Shown here one piece after another: positions 13,601 through 26,255 of a stretch of DNA of 64,000 bases. The DNA is from Ptychodera flava (Eukaryota > Hemichordata > Enteropneusta > Ptychoderidae). The first letter of the stretch is position 1; each line of letters opens with the position of its first letter. Position numbers and translations under genes: made by a program. Below the pieces are notes generated by a model. It saw only the letters and a list, made by a program, of their open reading frames with translations. It was not told the origin of the DNA and searched no databases. The stretch lies in NCBI RefSeq assembly GCF_041260155.1, contig NC_091928.1:28452388-28516387 (forward strand), written 5' to 3'.

Positions 13601-16600
13601 TTAGGTGGTCATGTGGGTCAAGTACACTATAGTCTCTGGGTGATCATAGCAAAACTTGCTCAGCAGTAATAATTCTAGAAATTTCTAACGAAAGCCACAG
13701 GTCAGACTTGTGAGTCCTGACTGGGTGTTTGTTACAATAAATCATGATGCACAGGCAGTGGTCTTTAGAAATCTTGCCGGGTCAGTACACAGTGTACACG
13801 CTTTCCGAATTCTTTGAGTCAGTTTAGGAATGTCTTGAACATTTTCTTTTGTAGAAGCCCTACACCAGTTTATCGCAGATATCAAAAGGATGTCAATGTC
13901 CCTACATCAAAGAAATTTTTCTTGATTTCATTTATATCAATATTGCTCAGAGAGTGTACACTAACAGTACATTTATGAATTGCCGAAAAAATTCTCTCTC
14001 CACTTTGATTCTAAGAGTTGCCTCAAAACAACATGGTCAGAAACAAGCAAGTTTGTCAACATATCAATCAATCAATAAATATCTACTTTGTCTGGTGATT
14101 GTACACTAGATTTCCCTTTGCATTCACCCTCACCGCAATCCTTCTGTTGTGTACACGGGTGGTTGACAGACTCTGCAGGTATACTAGGCCAGCAGACTCA
14201 GGACAATGCGTTTGTTTGACTGTTATCGCTGTAACAATCCGTCAACTCACAATGTAGAGGGATGTATCACTGTGGAAGGGATTGTTGGCACAGGTATTCA
14301 TAGTCCCTATTGAAGGAGCAACACCTCCTTACTTAACCCTTTCACCCCCAGTTTGTCCCAAATCCATTGTTTTCTATGGTAAAGTTGGACCTGTATACAG
14401 GGAACCATGGTGGTGAAAGGGTTAATATACCCATCTTTGACACCTCTCTTACTGTCTCTGCTATGTCCAATGAGACAGTCTGCAGAGGAAAGGGACATGA
14501 ATGTTTGAGTTTTACAGATGATTTCAAGGTCTTCAACAAGTTTATCATCTTCTGAATGTGACACCATGTCTTGTTAACTTTTCTACCTGAAGGTTTCTGT
14601 GATAGCTGATTCCCTAGCGGCGATATCAAAAGAGATTTCTGAATTTTCATCCAACTATACACACGTCATAACGGCCGGCGGCATTGGTCCAACGCACGAC
14701 GACATCACGTTTGAAGGTTGGTATCTTTCCTACAGAATCACTCATTCAAAATACACTGCACATTTACATGTACGTAGATTTGTTTTAAACAAAATTTTGC
14801 TCCCTTTGTGTGACAAAGAATGACTTACGACAAACGATTTCATGGATTTCAGTATTTACATGTATGATAGCCTCAACATTATGTATCAACATTAGATATT
14901 CATTGATAATGGAGAAAGTCAGTCTGAAAATCTTGTTCAGAAGATAACCATCTACAGTCACAGTGTAAATTACTTAATTACTTCTATGATAGATATTTCT
15001 CTCATGAAGACTGTAAGAGGGCTACAAACCTACCTCTTCTGATTTCAGGAGCTGCCAAAGCATTCAACGAACAACTAGTACCTCATCCAACCTTAGTAGA
15101 ATTGTGTCGAAAATATTTTGGGCAAGATGCTCCGCTCGACTCTCCAAAGCTAAAAATGGCATATGTGAGTACGGCATATATAGATTATTCATATTACTGT
15201 TTGTCCAAAGATATTCATCAGCTTGGCAGATAAATAAAAGCAGTCAATATTACTGTAGTCAGCACAAACTAAAATAGCTCAAGAGAATGTTTCGCTGAGA
15301 ATATTCACAGTCCGAATAAATTCAGTGTCTGTCAACATTTATAGGTACGCACGCTTTGATAAATTAAAAAATCCTGCCTTCAGAATTGAAATATCTGATA
15401 ACATCCCATAGTGTGCAAAACTGGAAAGAACACAGTGTTTAGATTTGCTGGTATAGCTTCCATAACTTATCTGATGTTGCCTTCACAATGGCAAAATGAT
15501 AAACAGACAAGAGAGTCAATTGGTAAGCACAGAATTAGATTGATAGAGCTCAGTCTGATAAGACTAGACTGTGTGTAAGATGAAGAGGCTTAGATCAGGC
15601 GCGTACATGTAGTCTCCACTTTCAGTGAACGTGAATGCAAAATGCTCTCGGAACAGTTGATAATAGATATCACAGTTCTAAACATGAATGGTGTTACAGT
15701 GTGCAAAGTAATACCAGCAATTTGTCTGAAACCTTCACCACTATTACACTCATTGAATTGTGATTGAAATATGCTGTCAGACATGCACAGCACTACCGGT
15801 AAACCAGGATTGAAATATTCTACTGCTTTATGATAGGATATTACTGCGCAGATACTACAGCCAACCTTTTGTTATATAGAATGAAGCCAGGACTTCAAGT
15901 CTCAAATTGATAGAAATCCGATTTTGTGGTATGGTAGTCTGCTACAACAAGTATTCAACCATTGACGGAAATGCAACCTCCATGTAAAGATCAACATCAT
16001 TGATAGTACAAATAGTGTTGTTATTACCCAGAATTTACAACGGGATGACGTCACAATTGATATGTGTGATATGTTTATTGTGGTGTCTTTTCTCGTCAGG
16101 TGCCATCATCTGCTGAACTACACTTTGGTTTCGACGCAAACACCGGAGAGAGAAGCAGATATCCCGTGATTTCAGCCCACAACGTTTTTATGTTCCCTGG
16201 TATTCCCACACTGCTGGAAAGAGGTTTCAATTTTGTCAAGGTGAGTGTTCATTCAAGTGTGATGATTAATATAGAGGGCTTTGGATATTTGTCACTTGTC
16301 AGTTAGAGATGGTTTTAGGCAATTTGGATTTTGTGGCTTCAATTATTGAAAGGTATAGTTTTCAATTAAAAGCAGGTTTTCTGAAGAGCATGGAAATCTG
16401 AGAGTATGGAGTCGTGACTATGCCTTTTAACATTCATTGTTACACGATCAGTTGCCTACTAAGATGTGTTTTTGTTGTTTTTGCATGCGTAATTTTCAAA
16501 AGCGTATTCTAAAAATGCGGACAACTATTTATTTTGCATATTAATGAGAGAACAGTGACATAACAAAAGCAACTTCACATCTCATATTGAATTTTATCGA

Positions 16601-19600
16601 ATGAAGATGATGTTTAGGTACATAGTATGTACCTCGAAAGTGAAAGACTTAAACTTTTGCTCAAACTTTCGTGATTGAAAGTTTAACCATTCTCTTACCA
16701 AATCAGGGATTAAGATCGGGGGTCACAGTGCAAAGTTTGGAACAAACAAAACAAATTACCCGACATTTTGCGGTATTTGAAATTCAAAATGGCTGCCATG
16801 CCTGTGTTACATGTAACTCTGTGGGGGGAAAATAAAATTTTGAAGTTTCGAAAAAGTAAGCTGGTGAAAGTTTCTGTCTCCAAGAACTTTAAAATGAGCT
16901 CCCACAAATGGTAGATCAGAAAAGAATTGTAGAAATTTGAGAGTCCCTCTATCTGTCCCCCAGGCGCATTATACAGTGTTAATATTCATTAGAAAAACTA
17001 GCATTATACTGTAATACATGAAGATCATTACATCAACATGCTTTATTTTCCTCATTTTCAGTGCAATTTTCAAGGATCAAAAGTCATGTTTCATCTTCGT
17101 GAAATTTACCTGAACTCTGACGAGGTCTCCATCGCACCCATTCTCAATGAATTCAACTCCAAGCACAAGGACACAATCCAGCTGGGGTCGTATCCCGAGT
17201 GGTTCAACACGTGAGTGACCTTTGCCCTTTTTGCAGTCATACTATTTTGGCAACTTTCAGTCTCTTTTTGTTTGCTTATAAATAAGGTTGACATATTACT
17301 TATATTACATGGAAACCAGTAAATAAAACATCCCTGTGCATGTAGAACTTTGTCTGTGTGTTTTTGTACCCTACATCAATCTTGTCATTTGCAGAAAATT
17401 TTCTTCAATATACTTTTCGATGATGTCACTTAGAGTCAACTCTTCTTTCTGTCCTGTAGATATTACAGGGTCAAGCTGACCTTGGAAAGTCACAGCGAAG
17501 ACAAACTGGATGCAGCCCATCAAGAGCTGTTGAGTAAACTTCCGTCAGGTATGTTTTCTAGCATGAAAAGTTAAAATAATCATGGAATTTTGTTCTTGAA
17601 ATGAATTACATGATAGAGATGTGGCAGTAATAATATTTGTCAACAATCACTTGTGTCCCTCTACATAGACTCTGGAGCAAGAGCAATTCAGATCTTCAGT
17701 ACATTTGAAAACAAAAGCCAGTTGGCTGCATGCTAAGGCGACTTGGATTAATAACGATAAAGAAAATCAGTGACTTTAAGTCACAGGTTCTACCTCTGTG
17801 AGGGATTTTACTCAACCACAGTCCCTGCAAACAAATTTTGTTGCCACATTGCATCCGAAAAACTGACAGGCAACGATGAAGTATATAATCATAGCAGACG
17901 TGAAGGTTTTAAAATTAATTGTTTTGTTTGTCATGCAGCAAAATGAACTTGTAGAAGTATTGTGGAAACTGACCATAGAGTCTTCAGTACATGTGTAACT
18001 AAACCTGTCATCAGCATACTGCTGTATTTCAAAATTTGTAACTTTTTCCAAAATCTACCTGGACATTGATAAATCTGGTTAACAATGTATGTGACAGTGA
18101 CCTTGGAATATACACATCACCTGATGATCGACATTGTACACAAGTTACCTTGTACATTGTAAGATGGTACTGGTACATGACACTTCAGATCATTGCCGTA
18201 GATGAAGTGATGTCCCAAACTGTGAAGAATCATGAACCAGTGATGCACATTGCATCTGATTTTGCAATGCACATCACTTTCCAACATAAAACTGAATGCC
18301 AAAACCTCTTTGCAAACACGTTTAATTTGAAAGTCATATCTTATTCTGTTTCACAGATATTGTGGTGAACTTCGTCAAGGACCCCATTTCCAAGTCTGCG
18401 CAGCAAGTCTACAGTCTTGTCCAATCAGAGAGCACAGATGAGTTTACAGATAGTGTCAGGAACTCTGTGACGGTCATTGAGGAATGTCTGGACAAGTATA
18501 ACCTTGATGAGATCTGTGTGGGTTTCAACGGCGGCAAAGACTGCACTGCCCTGTTGTATCTCTTCCATGCTGCAGTGAAAAGGTAAGACTGGAATTCAAA
18601 AAAAATGTTTAGAAACATGATGTGTTTTCTGTGCATTCTCCTCTGCGTAAAATCCTCAAAATAAAATTTCACCTTCTCTTCCATATCTGTGCAAAATTAT
18701 CAAACAGTAAGTTGATTGATTCAAAATGGCAGAGTATTTGAAGTATCAAAAATGTAATTGGTAAAAATAGAGGAATTTTAAACAAAATAGAGTGACACTT
18801 GTTGATGGACACCTATATTTTTAATAGTGAAACCAGCCAAAGGTGTATATTTGTGAATGTACTGTATGTGGTTATTTTGGTCTGTTTTCAGCGGTACATG
18901 ATTTCCATAGCAGGGGCCTTCTTGAAAAATTTTAAACACTGAGTGTTACAAACTTATGGCAGGATGAGTGTGTACAGTTTTTACCATGTAAATTGATGTT
19001 CTTGATAATGATATTGCATTCACAGGAAACACCCTGACTATGACGGAAAGCTGCAAGCACTGTACATCAAAGGCTCATCATCCTTCCCTGAAGTAGAAAG
19101 ATTCATACAAGATTGCATTCAAAGGTAAAAAAAAAAAAAAACAGGTTCTGGCGTTTTTCTTGAGACGTGTACCCCTTGACTCACCCAAAACCCTAGTTCC
19201 AGTTAACCTTACTTCCAACTGGTGGTTTTGGAAAATGTCCAACTGTGGGGTTGGATATTTCTCAATGATGAATATCTGGTGATGGCCATTCTAATGCCAA
19301 AAAACAAAAAGCAAAGTTCTGATTTAACAATTATTGCATTTAAAGTACAGGGAAAATTATATTTGACACGACACTGAAGAAAATAATATATACGTAGCTA
19401 TTTGAAATCATTTCACCATCCATACATTTTGTGTACCTTCATTGAGTTGTAACGATGCAGAGCTAGTAGTTGATGTATATATCTTTGCCAAGCTGATGAG
19501 TTTATTGATGTGAAAGCCAGGTAAATGTTCACAATCTTTGCATTTCTACATCCTCAGATATAATCTGAAGCTGTTTCAAATCCAGAAGGGCATGAAGGCT

Positions 19601-20865
19601 GCCCTCACTGAGCTGCAGACAGAGCAGCCCAAGATCAAAGCCATTCTCATGGGCACACGGAAAACAGATCCATACTCCAGTGAGTGACAGCTTTTTCTCT
19701 AAATTCATTCCTACATTTCATGTTCCTATTTCCTCATATTCCATAATGGACAAATTGCAGACTTTCGAGATGTTTCTTTTACCATCTGTTTCTTCCCCTT
19801 TCTCATCTTCCCTGACCAGCCTAGCTATTGTTCCCTAAACATCCTCATGCTTGTGTGACTGGCAATTTGGAAATGATAACTATGTATTCACTCTATTTTC
19901 AATTAGCTGACCGCCAAATCATCATTGTTATGCCTTGTTCCCACCATAGAAGATAACAACTGTACTAAATTGGAATTGCCAACAATGAAATAAAATTATG
20001 TCGTGTTTATTTTCAGCCAAGCTCAGCGCTTTCTCAATGACGGACCCTGACTGGCCGCAGTACATGAGAGTCAACCCACTCCTACACTGGGACTACCATC
20101 ATGTCTGGCAGTTCCTACGCAAACTGTTTATAGAGTATTGTTTCCTGTATGACAAAGGGTAAGTACACGTTAGCTCTCATCCTGTTCAGTGAATCCAGCT
20201 TTTGGCGGGAAGATGTGTTAGTAAAATCAAGATGGCTGCACTCTACTTGCAATTCCAGGTCCTGTAAAACTATGGGTTTTCTGACTGGTCTCGTGACCAC
20301 AGGTCTCTGGACTGATTTGTCTGTAATGTCGCAGAAAATTTACGCAATCCCTTATTCACCACATAACCAGCTGATTATCAAAGCAGAATGTGTTCCTGTT
20401 ATAACCTTGCTTGTTCAGTCCAAGGGTCAACACACATGTAACAGAACACCCTAGTTGTCGGACCATTGTTCAAGCATTTGTTTCTGTTCTGTGACAGAAA
20501 CTTACTCTTCCCATACATGTGTTTTCATGTGCCAATATAGTTGCGCTTCAGGACAAATTCTGATCAACTTTATATTAAAGACCATTCTATTTTCATCCAC
20601 CGCTATTGCACAAGTTCACTTATTGATTAGAATTTCCTTATTTTGTAAGTAACACATCTTTCATTCCATATGCAGGTACACATCCCTCGGGAGTATGGAC
20701 AACACCAAGCGGAATCCATTGCTGCAGTACACTGACGACGCTGGAAAGGTCAAATACAAACCTGCATATGAACTTGAAGATGGAAATTTGGAGAGACACG
20801 GAAGAAATGGTGACACTGACAAGAAGTGGAACAAAGAAAAACAAAAACCTGAAATCCACTCATGA
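7557..20865 (+). CDS. FLAD1: FAD synthase (FLAD1), complete spliced gene, 12 coding exons
   Basis: Adenylates FMN with ATP to make FAD, the last step of flavin cofactor synthesis. Coding exons: 7557-7665, 10086-10180, 14593-14716, 15049-15164, 16100-16240, 17062-17210, 17460-17548, 18357-18582, 19026-19124, 19558-19679, 20017-20158, 20676-20865. Every junction has AG/GT borders and the phases join without a stop, giving 533 residues. Visible motifs: [13 protein letters not shown] near residues 40-52 and GGIGPTHDD at 97-105 (molybdopterin-binding fold); FNGGKDC at 331-337, GTRKTDPYS at 415-423 and [14 protein letters not shown] from 472 (FAD synthetase domain of the PAPS-reductase family). An in-frame TGA at 7494-7496 precedes the first ATG at 7557; a second in-frame ATG lies at 7632. 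From memory, human isoforms are about 587 and 490 residues, so this length fits. It runs convergently toward EIF4G2. No broken exon or missing key residue was seen. Confidence 0.97.
7964..9625. mobile_element. 1,662-bp terminal-inverted-repeat transposon in FLAD1 intron 1
   Basis: The left end GGCTGCGTTCACAAA and the right end TTTGTGAACGCAGCC are inverted copies. Inversion continues into poly-G tracts and a TGGAGGAATT block (GGGCTGGAGGAATT against AATTCCTCCAGCCC). Flanking CTA occurs on both sides (7961-7963 and 9626-9628), a possible target duplication. Subterminal repeats of G-run plus ACTTGAAAATTTT occur near both ends. The roughly 1.3 kb interior shows no transposase frame, so it is nonautonomous. 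It sits wholly within intron 1 and leaves both splice sites intact. Confidence 0.88.
10605..10914. repeat. 154-bp tandem duplication in FLAD1 intron 2
   Basis: Two essentially identical copies with period 154, for example AGCTCAACCC at 10611 and 10765, each ending ACCATAAACCAATGA. Each copy contains an internal duplication of ATATGACTTTTATTTATAAA. The identity implies a recent event or an assembly duplication. Confidence 0.95.
14337..14421. mobile_element. 85-bp TTAA-flanked MITE (CCCTTTCACC termini)
   Basis: Starts CCCTTTCACC and ends GGTGAAAGGG, with TTAA directly on both sides (14333-14336, 14422-14425). TTAA duplication is the hallmark of piggyBac-type insertion. Related copies lie at 26172-26255 and about 33781-33870. 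Confidence 0.8.
16614..16915 (-). repeat. Copy of a roughly 300-bp dispersed repeat (family with GCCATTTTGAATTTCAAAT core)
   Basis: The reverse complement matches 28165-28455 and 38015-38325 across a GGCAGCCATTTTGAATTTCA core and a distal AAAGTTTGAGCAAAA ... CTTTCACTTTCGAGGT block. It lies in FLAD1 intron 5. Confidence 0.8.
18357..20865 (+). other. FLAD1: FLAD1 exons 8-12: FAD synthetase (PAPS reductase-like) domain
   Basis: Exons 18357-18582, 19026-19124, 19558-19679, 20017-20158 and 20676-20865 encode residues 275-533. The ATP-binding PP-loop-like motif FNGGKDC, the GTRKTDPYS motif, the [16 protein letters not shown] segment and the C-terminal [14 protein letters not shown] with [16 protein letters not shown] are all present. 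These are the signature blocks of eukaryotic FAD1-type FMN adenylyltransferases. The C-terminal tail after the last block is Lys-rich and ends at TGA 20863-20865. Confidence 0.95.
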
Positions 20866-21685
20866 TTAGAAATGTGGTCTTCAATGAAAGGACATTGAAT
20901 CTTATTTGTAGGGACTATAAAAAGACTCACGCTACATCTTGCAGGGGAGACCATATTTTCCAGATTTCTGAACGTTTGGAATCAGACAAAGCTCAGGTAA
21001 ATGTGTATAAGTGATGGAGAAGGGTCAGTTCAAAATGCAACACACTCCAACTCATTATTTCCAATCTTTAGTGTGACAAACTGCAATTTCAGCATCTCTG
21101 TACGAATAAGGACTTCGAACTAAAGTCAAGTGCCATCATTACAGGTGAACTCTGACATATGAACTTTCACCTCTTGCAATTAACTGGCCTCACAGGGTTT
21201 GTAAAATATAGAAATCTAGCGTCAGATAAAATTACAAATTGATTGTAGTCCTGATAACTTAATTAGTGAGACAATTTTTAAAGTTTATTGAGTTTGAATT
21301 TCAAATTTTGAAATTCAAATTTTCAAATTATTTGAAAAATTGAAAGTGCAGCAGACTATGAGTGAAACAGAGTGAGTTTTATGAATATACTGTCATCTTT
21401 GTATGTAAACTTCAAGGTATGTTACCGGTGGTATTTACAGAATATTAAGTGATCAAACCAAAATGGTTTTGTATCTAATTATTCTGTTTCTCAGAACAAT
21501 GCAAATTGTATGATCAAATAAGTCCCTGTGAGCCTAAAAATTTTTTTATGTCTGCCAAAAATGTATATTCTGTGACTGTTTTCAGTTACTGAAGGAGCAT
21601 TATATCACAAGTGGTATTGCATTTTCATAGACAGGCCATCCTGGTTGAAATTGCAACTCGGGACAGGAATTCTAAATCCGGTACC

Positions 21686-21691
21686 AATAAA
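21686..21691 (+). promoter_or_regulatory. FLAD1: Candidate poly(A) signal of FLAD1
   Basis: First AATAAA found downstream of the FLAD1 stop, about 820 nt into the putative 3'UTR. A second one occurs at 22928-22933. No transcript end is visible in the sequence, so either could be used. Confidence 0.3.
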
Positions 21692-23675
21692 CTTACATGT
21701 TGCCTTTTATTCTGTAAAAAATGTGGGCGATACCGGGTGAACGTACCATTTAATCTATAAATAGATTTGAGATACATGTATATTGAATAGCTTCCATTTT
21801 AAAATGAATGGATGATCTACATCGTGCATAAATAGCAAAGAGTGTCTTGTATTAATTTTACAGGCAGTTTTCTGAAATTAGGATGTCTTTTTGGGGGGTC
21901 AAAATTGCCATTGCTTTTGTGAGCTTGACCCTACGATGACCCACATTTAAAAATCAGGCTGTGAACTCATTGTTACTGACTCAAGACAAATGGAGAAAGA
22001 AGGCAATGCTCAAAGTATCGTGTGAAAAAGAGGATGTTGATCTTGAGTGAAATTACTTGGCGTAATATCAGTCTGTGTCATCCATGTCAGTAGACTGTTC
22101 ACTTTCAGGCACAAATTTTATTCTGAACTTTTTTAATGAAAAAAGATGTGTCCTGTAACAGATTTGTTCCGAGACAACTGTCTGTGCTATGTCAGCACTT
22201 TGCATCGACTGGGAATGTTTTTTTAACATACCAAAAATTAACCTTTCCAGAAAAAGCAAAGACGTTTTGATTTCGCACACAAATGTACACAAGACTTGTT
22301 GAAAGTTGATTTTATGTGTTATACCCAATAACTGGCAGAAATTTGTGTAATATGTCACACAAATGTTTTACATTGTCTTTCAATGCATTTGTCTTTGTAA
22401 TGAATAATCCTTGGATATCGTACACTGTTTAAATGACTTTTAACGTTTGAAATTGAGGATTTTTATAAAGAATGTCGGCGTAAACCATGTAGATGATGTT
22501 TTCATCATGAGTACAAATGCCAGATGCAGGAGATTGCATTTGGCGTACAATGGCTTTCTTTCATGTGTGTCTTTTTATCATTATTTTGTTTCTGATTGAT
22601 AAATTCTTCATGTGTACTTTTTGCATGGAAATGTGTTATATCAGTATTGGCATTTTGTCAGCATGCTGGAAACCAGGGGTAACTCAAAGTGTTTGAAATT
22701 GAATTGCTGTCCCCAGGGTTATACCGTAGACAGTACAGGCCTCTTCTACTGTCATAAGTACCTGTTACATTTTATATGTAGTACTACACTCCTTGAGTAA
22801 GTGTATGTTACAGTAACTTATTGTGTTTAAAGGTCTTTAAAAACCTTGACCCTATTAAGAGTGATATTATGGTCCAATGTAACAGTGTTATTGTCTATTA
22901 CTGTGCTGAAGATTTTTCAGTCTGTCAAATAAAACACAGCATTAAAAACATTTGTTTCAGAATATTGTCATTTCTTCACTGCCTTTTTTTCACTGTGCTC
23001 TTTTAATCAAATTTTTTAGATAGATCTGATCTGGGTATAGACTTACTTACAGCTAAAAAAAACCTTTCATTCAAGAATTTCTGTCGAACATTTCAAAGAG
23101 AAATGAGTTGGGAAGGATATATATTGACAAAGTTTTAACCTGGATAGTGTTCACCTTGCTGTCACTGATTATTTTCTTGAAAGTGTTCTCAGGGATTATA
23201 TTTCAGTGATGGCGGACCAATTATCTGATTCTACCAGTAAGTCACAGACAACATCAGTACCTTTCTCCGACATATTTTCGACATATTCAGTATGATACTA
23301 CAGGGAGTTTCCACATTGACCCATGTACATGTAATCTAGTGCGCCCTCACACTATCTTGTCCAATGGACACCGCGCATGTGGAAAGTTCACCAATACTAC
23401 TATATTTCAATTTCAAAATCCTTCCCTGTCAAAATCTCCTGGGGTCATTTTTCAGAATCACCTTTAGTGATCTCTTGTGTCAGTGAATTGGTTTTCTCGT
23501 CTTCAATATACATTGCTCAATGATTACCATAGAGGGCCTTGTCAAGAAATCTTTCCTTCTCACAAACCTGTTGCTTCCTGAACTCTGTGGACTGCCACAA
23601 GCACTGTTTACTGTTCTGGGAATGATTCAGAATTTGCTGACACATCTTTATGAAGAAACACAGAGCACTCATTAA

Positions 23676-23890
23676 CCCTTTGAACTCCAAAGTAAAATTT
23701 TGTTGCCTCTATAAAGTGTACCCCATTCAATTGTTTCAGATTTTTGAGAAAATTTTGATCAAAAACTGTACCCAATGAGATATGTCCGTTTGGTCCAAAA
23801 GTATCAAAAAATTTGCAGAAAAATTCATAAAATTTGGAAAATGTTACACTAAAATTTTGGTGGGAAAAATTACAGCACTCAAAGGGCTAA
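23676..23890 (+). mobile_element. Copy 1 of a roughly 215-bp TTAA-linked repeat (CCCTTTGA termini)
   Basis: Begins after TTAA with CCCTTTGAACTCCAAAG and ends with ACAGCACTCAAAGGGC. Internal GTTTGGTCCAAAAGTATC and AAAACTGTA blocks are shared with copies at 55360-55567, 59591-59809 and 60475-60689. Confidence 0.82.
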
Positions 23891-26115
23891 TGAACGGGTA
23901 AAAATGTCAAATCAACCAGAAATTGGCGATGAATAGCCAGCAAATGTGAGTCCAATTCAGAATTTGATGCATGTTCATAGTTCAACCTAAGTTCTGTAGC
24001 TTTTAAATCTGCAAGACTTATAGTAAACTTTGGCCCGCCCCTCCATTACATATGGTTGCTTTGGCTGCAGTCACCAGTTTCAGCACAGCCATAACTTTCA
24101 AACCTTTAGATATGCACAAGGGATGTTGGTATATGTTGCGCATACTGTAAAACACGTCTCTTTAGTCTTTTTATCTAGCACCCTGTAGTAGCTTATTCAG
24201 CAGTTTTTAAATTTGTTAATGATGATGCTGCTAATTTAAACTTTCCCCCAGATTCAATATGGTAAAGAGGCCTTTTCAGCCGCATTGAAAACCCGCTGAT
24301 TGCAACAAAAATCCAAAATTGCAACAAAAGCATGCAGCTAAATTCAAACTTTTAGGGTAGCAACAGGTCTGTTTTATTGGTCTCATATGCACAACTGCAG
24401 ACAGGACCCCTTTAAATGGCCAAATTGACAAATTTTGTAACTTGCATCAATCATAGCCGGCAGAGGGGGGAAGTCCCCCCCCCCCCCCCCACTGTCTATA
24501 TGCATCAATGAACAGCAAATTCCTTGTGTGCAAGTCTGCAAACCTTGAAAACTTTGGAGTCAAGCAAGGCATACTTTCAGCCAAAATGTTTTCATATTTA
24601 CGAACATCTTCGCCTGCCAAGGTCTCTTGTCAAGGCAGCTTGATGCTCCCGGAAATCAGTGGGCGACCGAAGCAAAACTACGGTAGTTGAACTAACAACT
24701 CATGCAAGCGGACGATGATTTACGAGCCTCTTGACTTTCACTGATGTAACGGAACCAGATGATTTCAAAAAAGCCTGATAGCCTCATAAAGATAAAATTG
24801 ATACAGCACCATTTTCTATTCTGAACGATATTCCTTGATATTGCCACCGATCTGACTGAGTATCAATTCTCTACAATACAAAGGACACACTCATATTTAG
24901 GTTGTATACATTTTTTATTTTATTTTTTCTCTACAGACTTTGGACAAACACACACACATTTTTCAGACAAGGATGTATGTTACGCACTAAGTCTCTACAA
25001 CTAACAAAAAAGTAAAGTCTTTCTCCAGTTTCTTACAGACTGACACATGAAGTAAAAAGTAGTGCAGTGCTCATGAATACAATATGTCCACACCATGTGA
25101 CTGCTCACTCACTTGTCTGAGAACCCATTCACCGACCACCACTGAGTGTATCACACCGCTTATATTCTTGATTTGCAAAAGCCTTCTTTTCCCGGTTAAT
25201 TTAGATTGGAATACATTATGCTCTATATTTCAATTGCCCCGACTTTCATAAACATCATTGCTAATTCGGCAAAAATTCAAAATTTTCACGATACAGAAAG
25301 TAAAAGAGCAAGTGTTGCTAGGCTCAAGAGTGACGGTTCAATTCTTGATTTCTGAATATTAAGCATCACATGACTAACTTTAAGATTTTTCGTACAATCA
25401 CTCTAAAATTAAGTTTTTTGTTTTTGTCACATCCACAGAGTCAAATTTTCTCCTCAATGAAGCTTTCTGTGGGTCACGAATGACATGTAATATTTATAAT
25501 TATCAACTGCAATGGTGTTATCACATCTGCACACCGTCTCCATTACCATTCACCATATCAACATACACTGTTCTATATATACTGCCCTCACAAGGTGACA
25601 ATTACCACCAATCTTCATAGATCAACAATATACTCCTTTTAAACAAATGAAATGCCCATTGAACTTCCTTCTCTGTGAAAAAGGTATTCCCTTTTCAAAC
25701 GTTCACTAAAATCACTAAAATCTTTTATGTGATGAACATATTCCAGCTAATTACAAACTCATGAATATTCATAAATCAATGAATATTTGCATACGGTCAT
25801 GCATAATTCAATTTCATAATTCAGCGTTTCACTGCTGCAGTCACACGGTTTCCTTTGCTACATCTGTGATATGTTCAACGTCTTTAAGTATGGGCGGGTA
25901 TTTCTGAAAATGAACATGTCAGCTTTACAGCTAAACTCCTCGTCATAATTTTGTCCTACCGGCAAAACTCTTCACAAAAGAATTCTGTCCTCTAAATTGT
26001 GGATGTTTGAAAGTGCAATTACAAATAATTCCCAGAATCACAGGACGTACAGAAAGAACACAAAAATAATAGTAATTTCATATAAATAAAGCCACAAAAT
26101 ATTATTTTGGTAAGA

Positions 26116-26121
26116 TTTATT
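26116..26121 (-). promoter_or_regulatory. EIF4G2: Candidate poly(A) signal of EIF4G2
   Basis: First AATAAA on the minus strand after the EIF4G2 stop that I could find, about 1.67 kb downstream. A denser AAAATAAAATAAA cluster lies near 24910-24925. The choice is uncertain. Confidence 0.25.
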
Positions 26122-26171
26122 CCACTACTATTGCAAAAATTGTCTTTGTCTTTCAACCACCCTCCTTTTAA

Positions 26172-26255
26172 CCCTTCCATCCCCATTTCCCTGTCTAGTG
26201 GTCCAACCACTCCAAATTGACAATAGGACTGGACCATGTAGTGAAGCTGAAAGGG
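26172..26255. mobile_element. 84-bp TTAA-flanked MITE, diverged copy
   Basis: TTAA occurs on both sides (26168-26171, 26256-26259), with termini CCCTTCCATCCCC and GCTGAAAGGG. Similar size and ends to the element at 14337-14421. Confidence 0.65.

Larger units (their letters stand above)
10086..17210 (+). other. FLAD1: FLAD1 exons 2-6: molybdopterin-binding-like domain
   Basis: Five exons (10086-10180, 14593-14716, 15049-15164, 16100-16240, 17062-17210) encode residues 37 to about 244. The fold is the MoCF_biosynth/CinA-type domain, recognised by [24 protein letters not shown], the HFGFDAN stretch and [14 protein letters not shown]. In human FLAD1 this N-terminal part has been described as an FAD hydrolase or regulatory module rather than a cofactor-assembly enzyme. 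The GGIGPTHDD loop is intact. Intron 2 (10181-14592) is the largest of the gene and holds a 154-bp tandem duplication and a small TTAA-flanked element. Confidence 0.93.
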
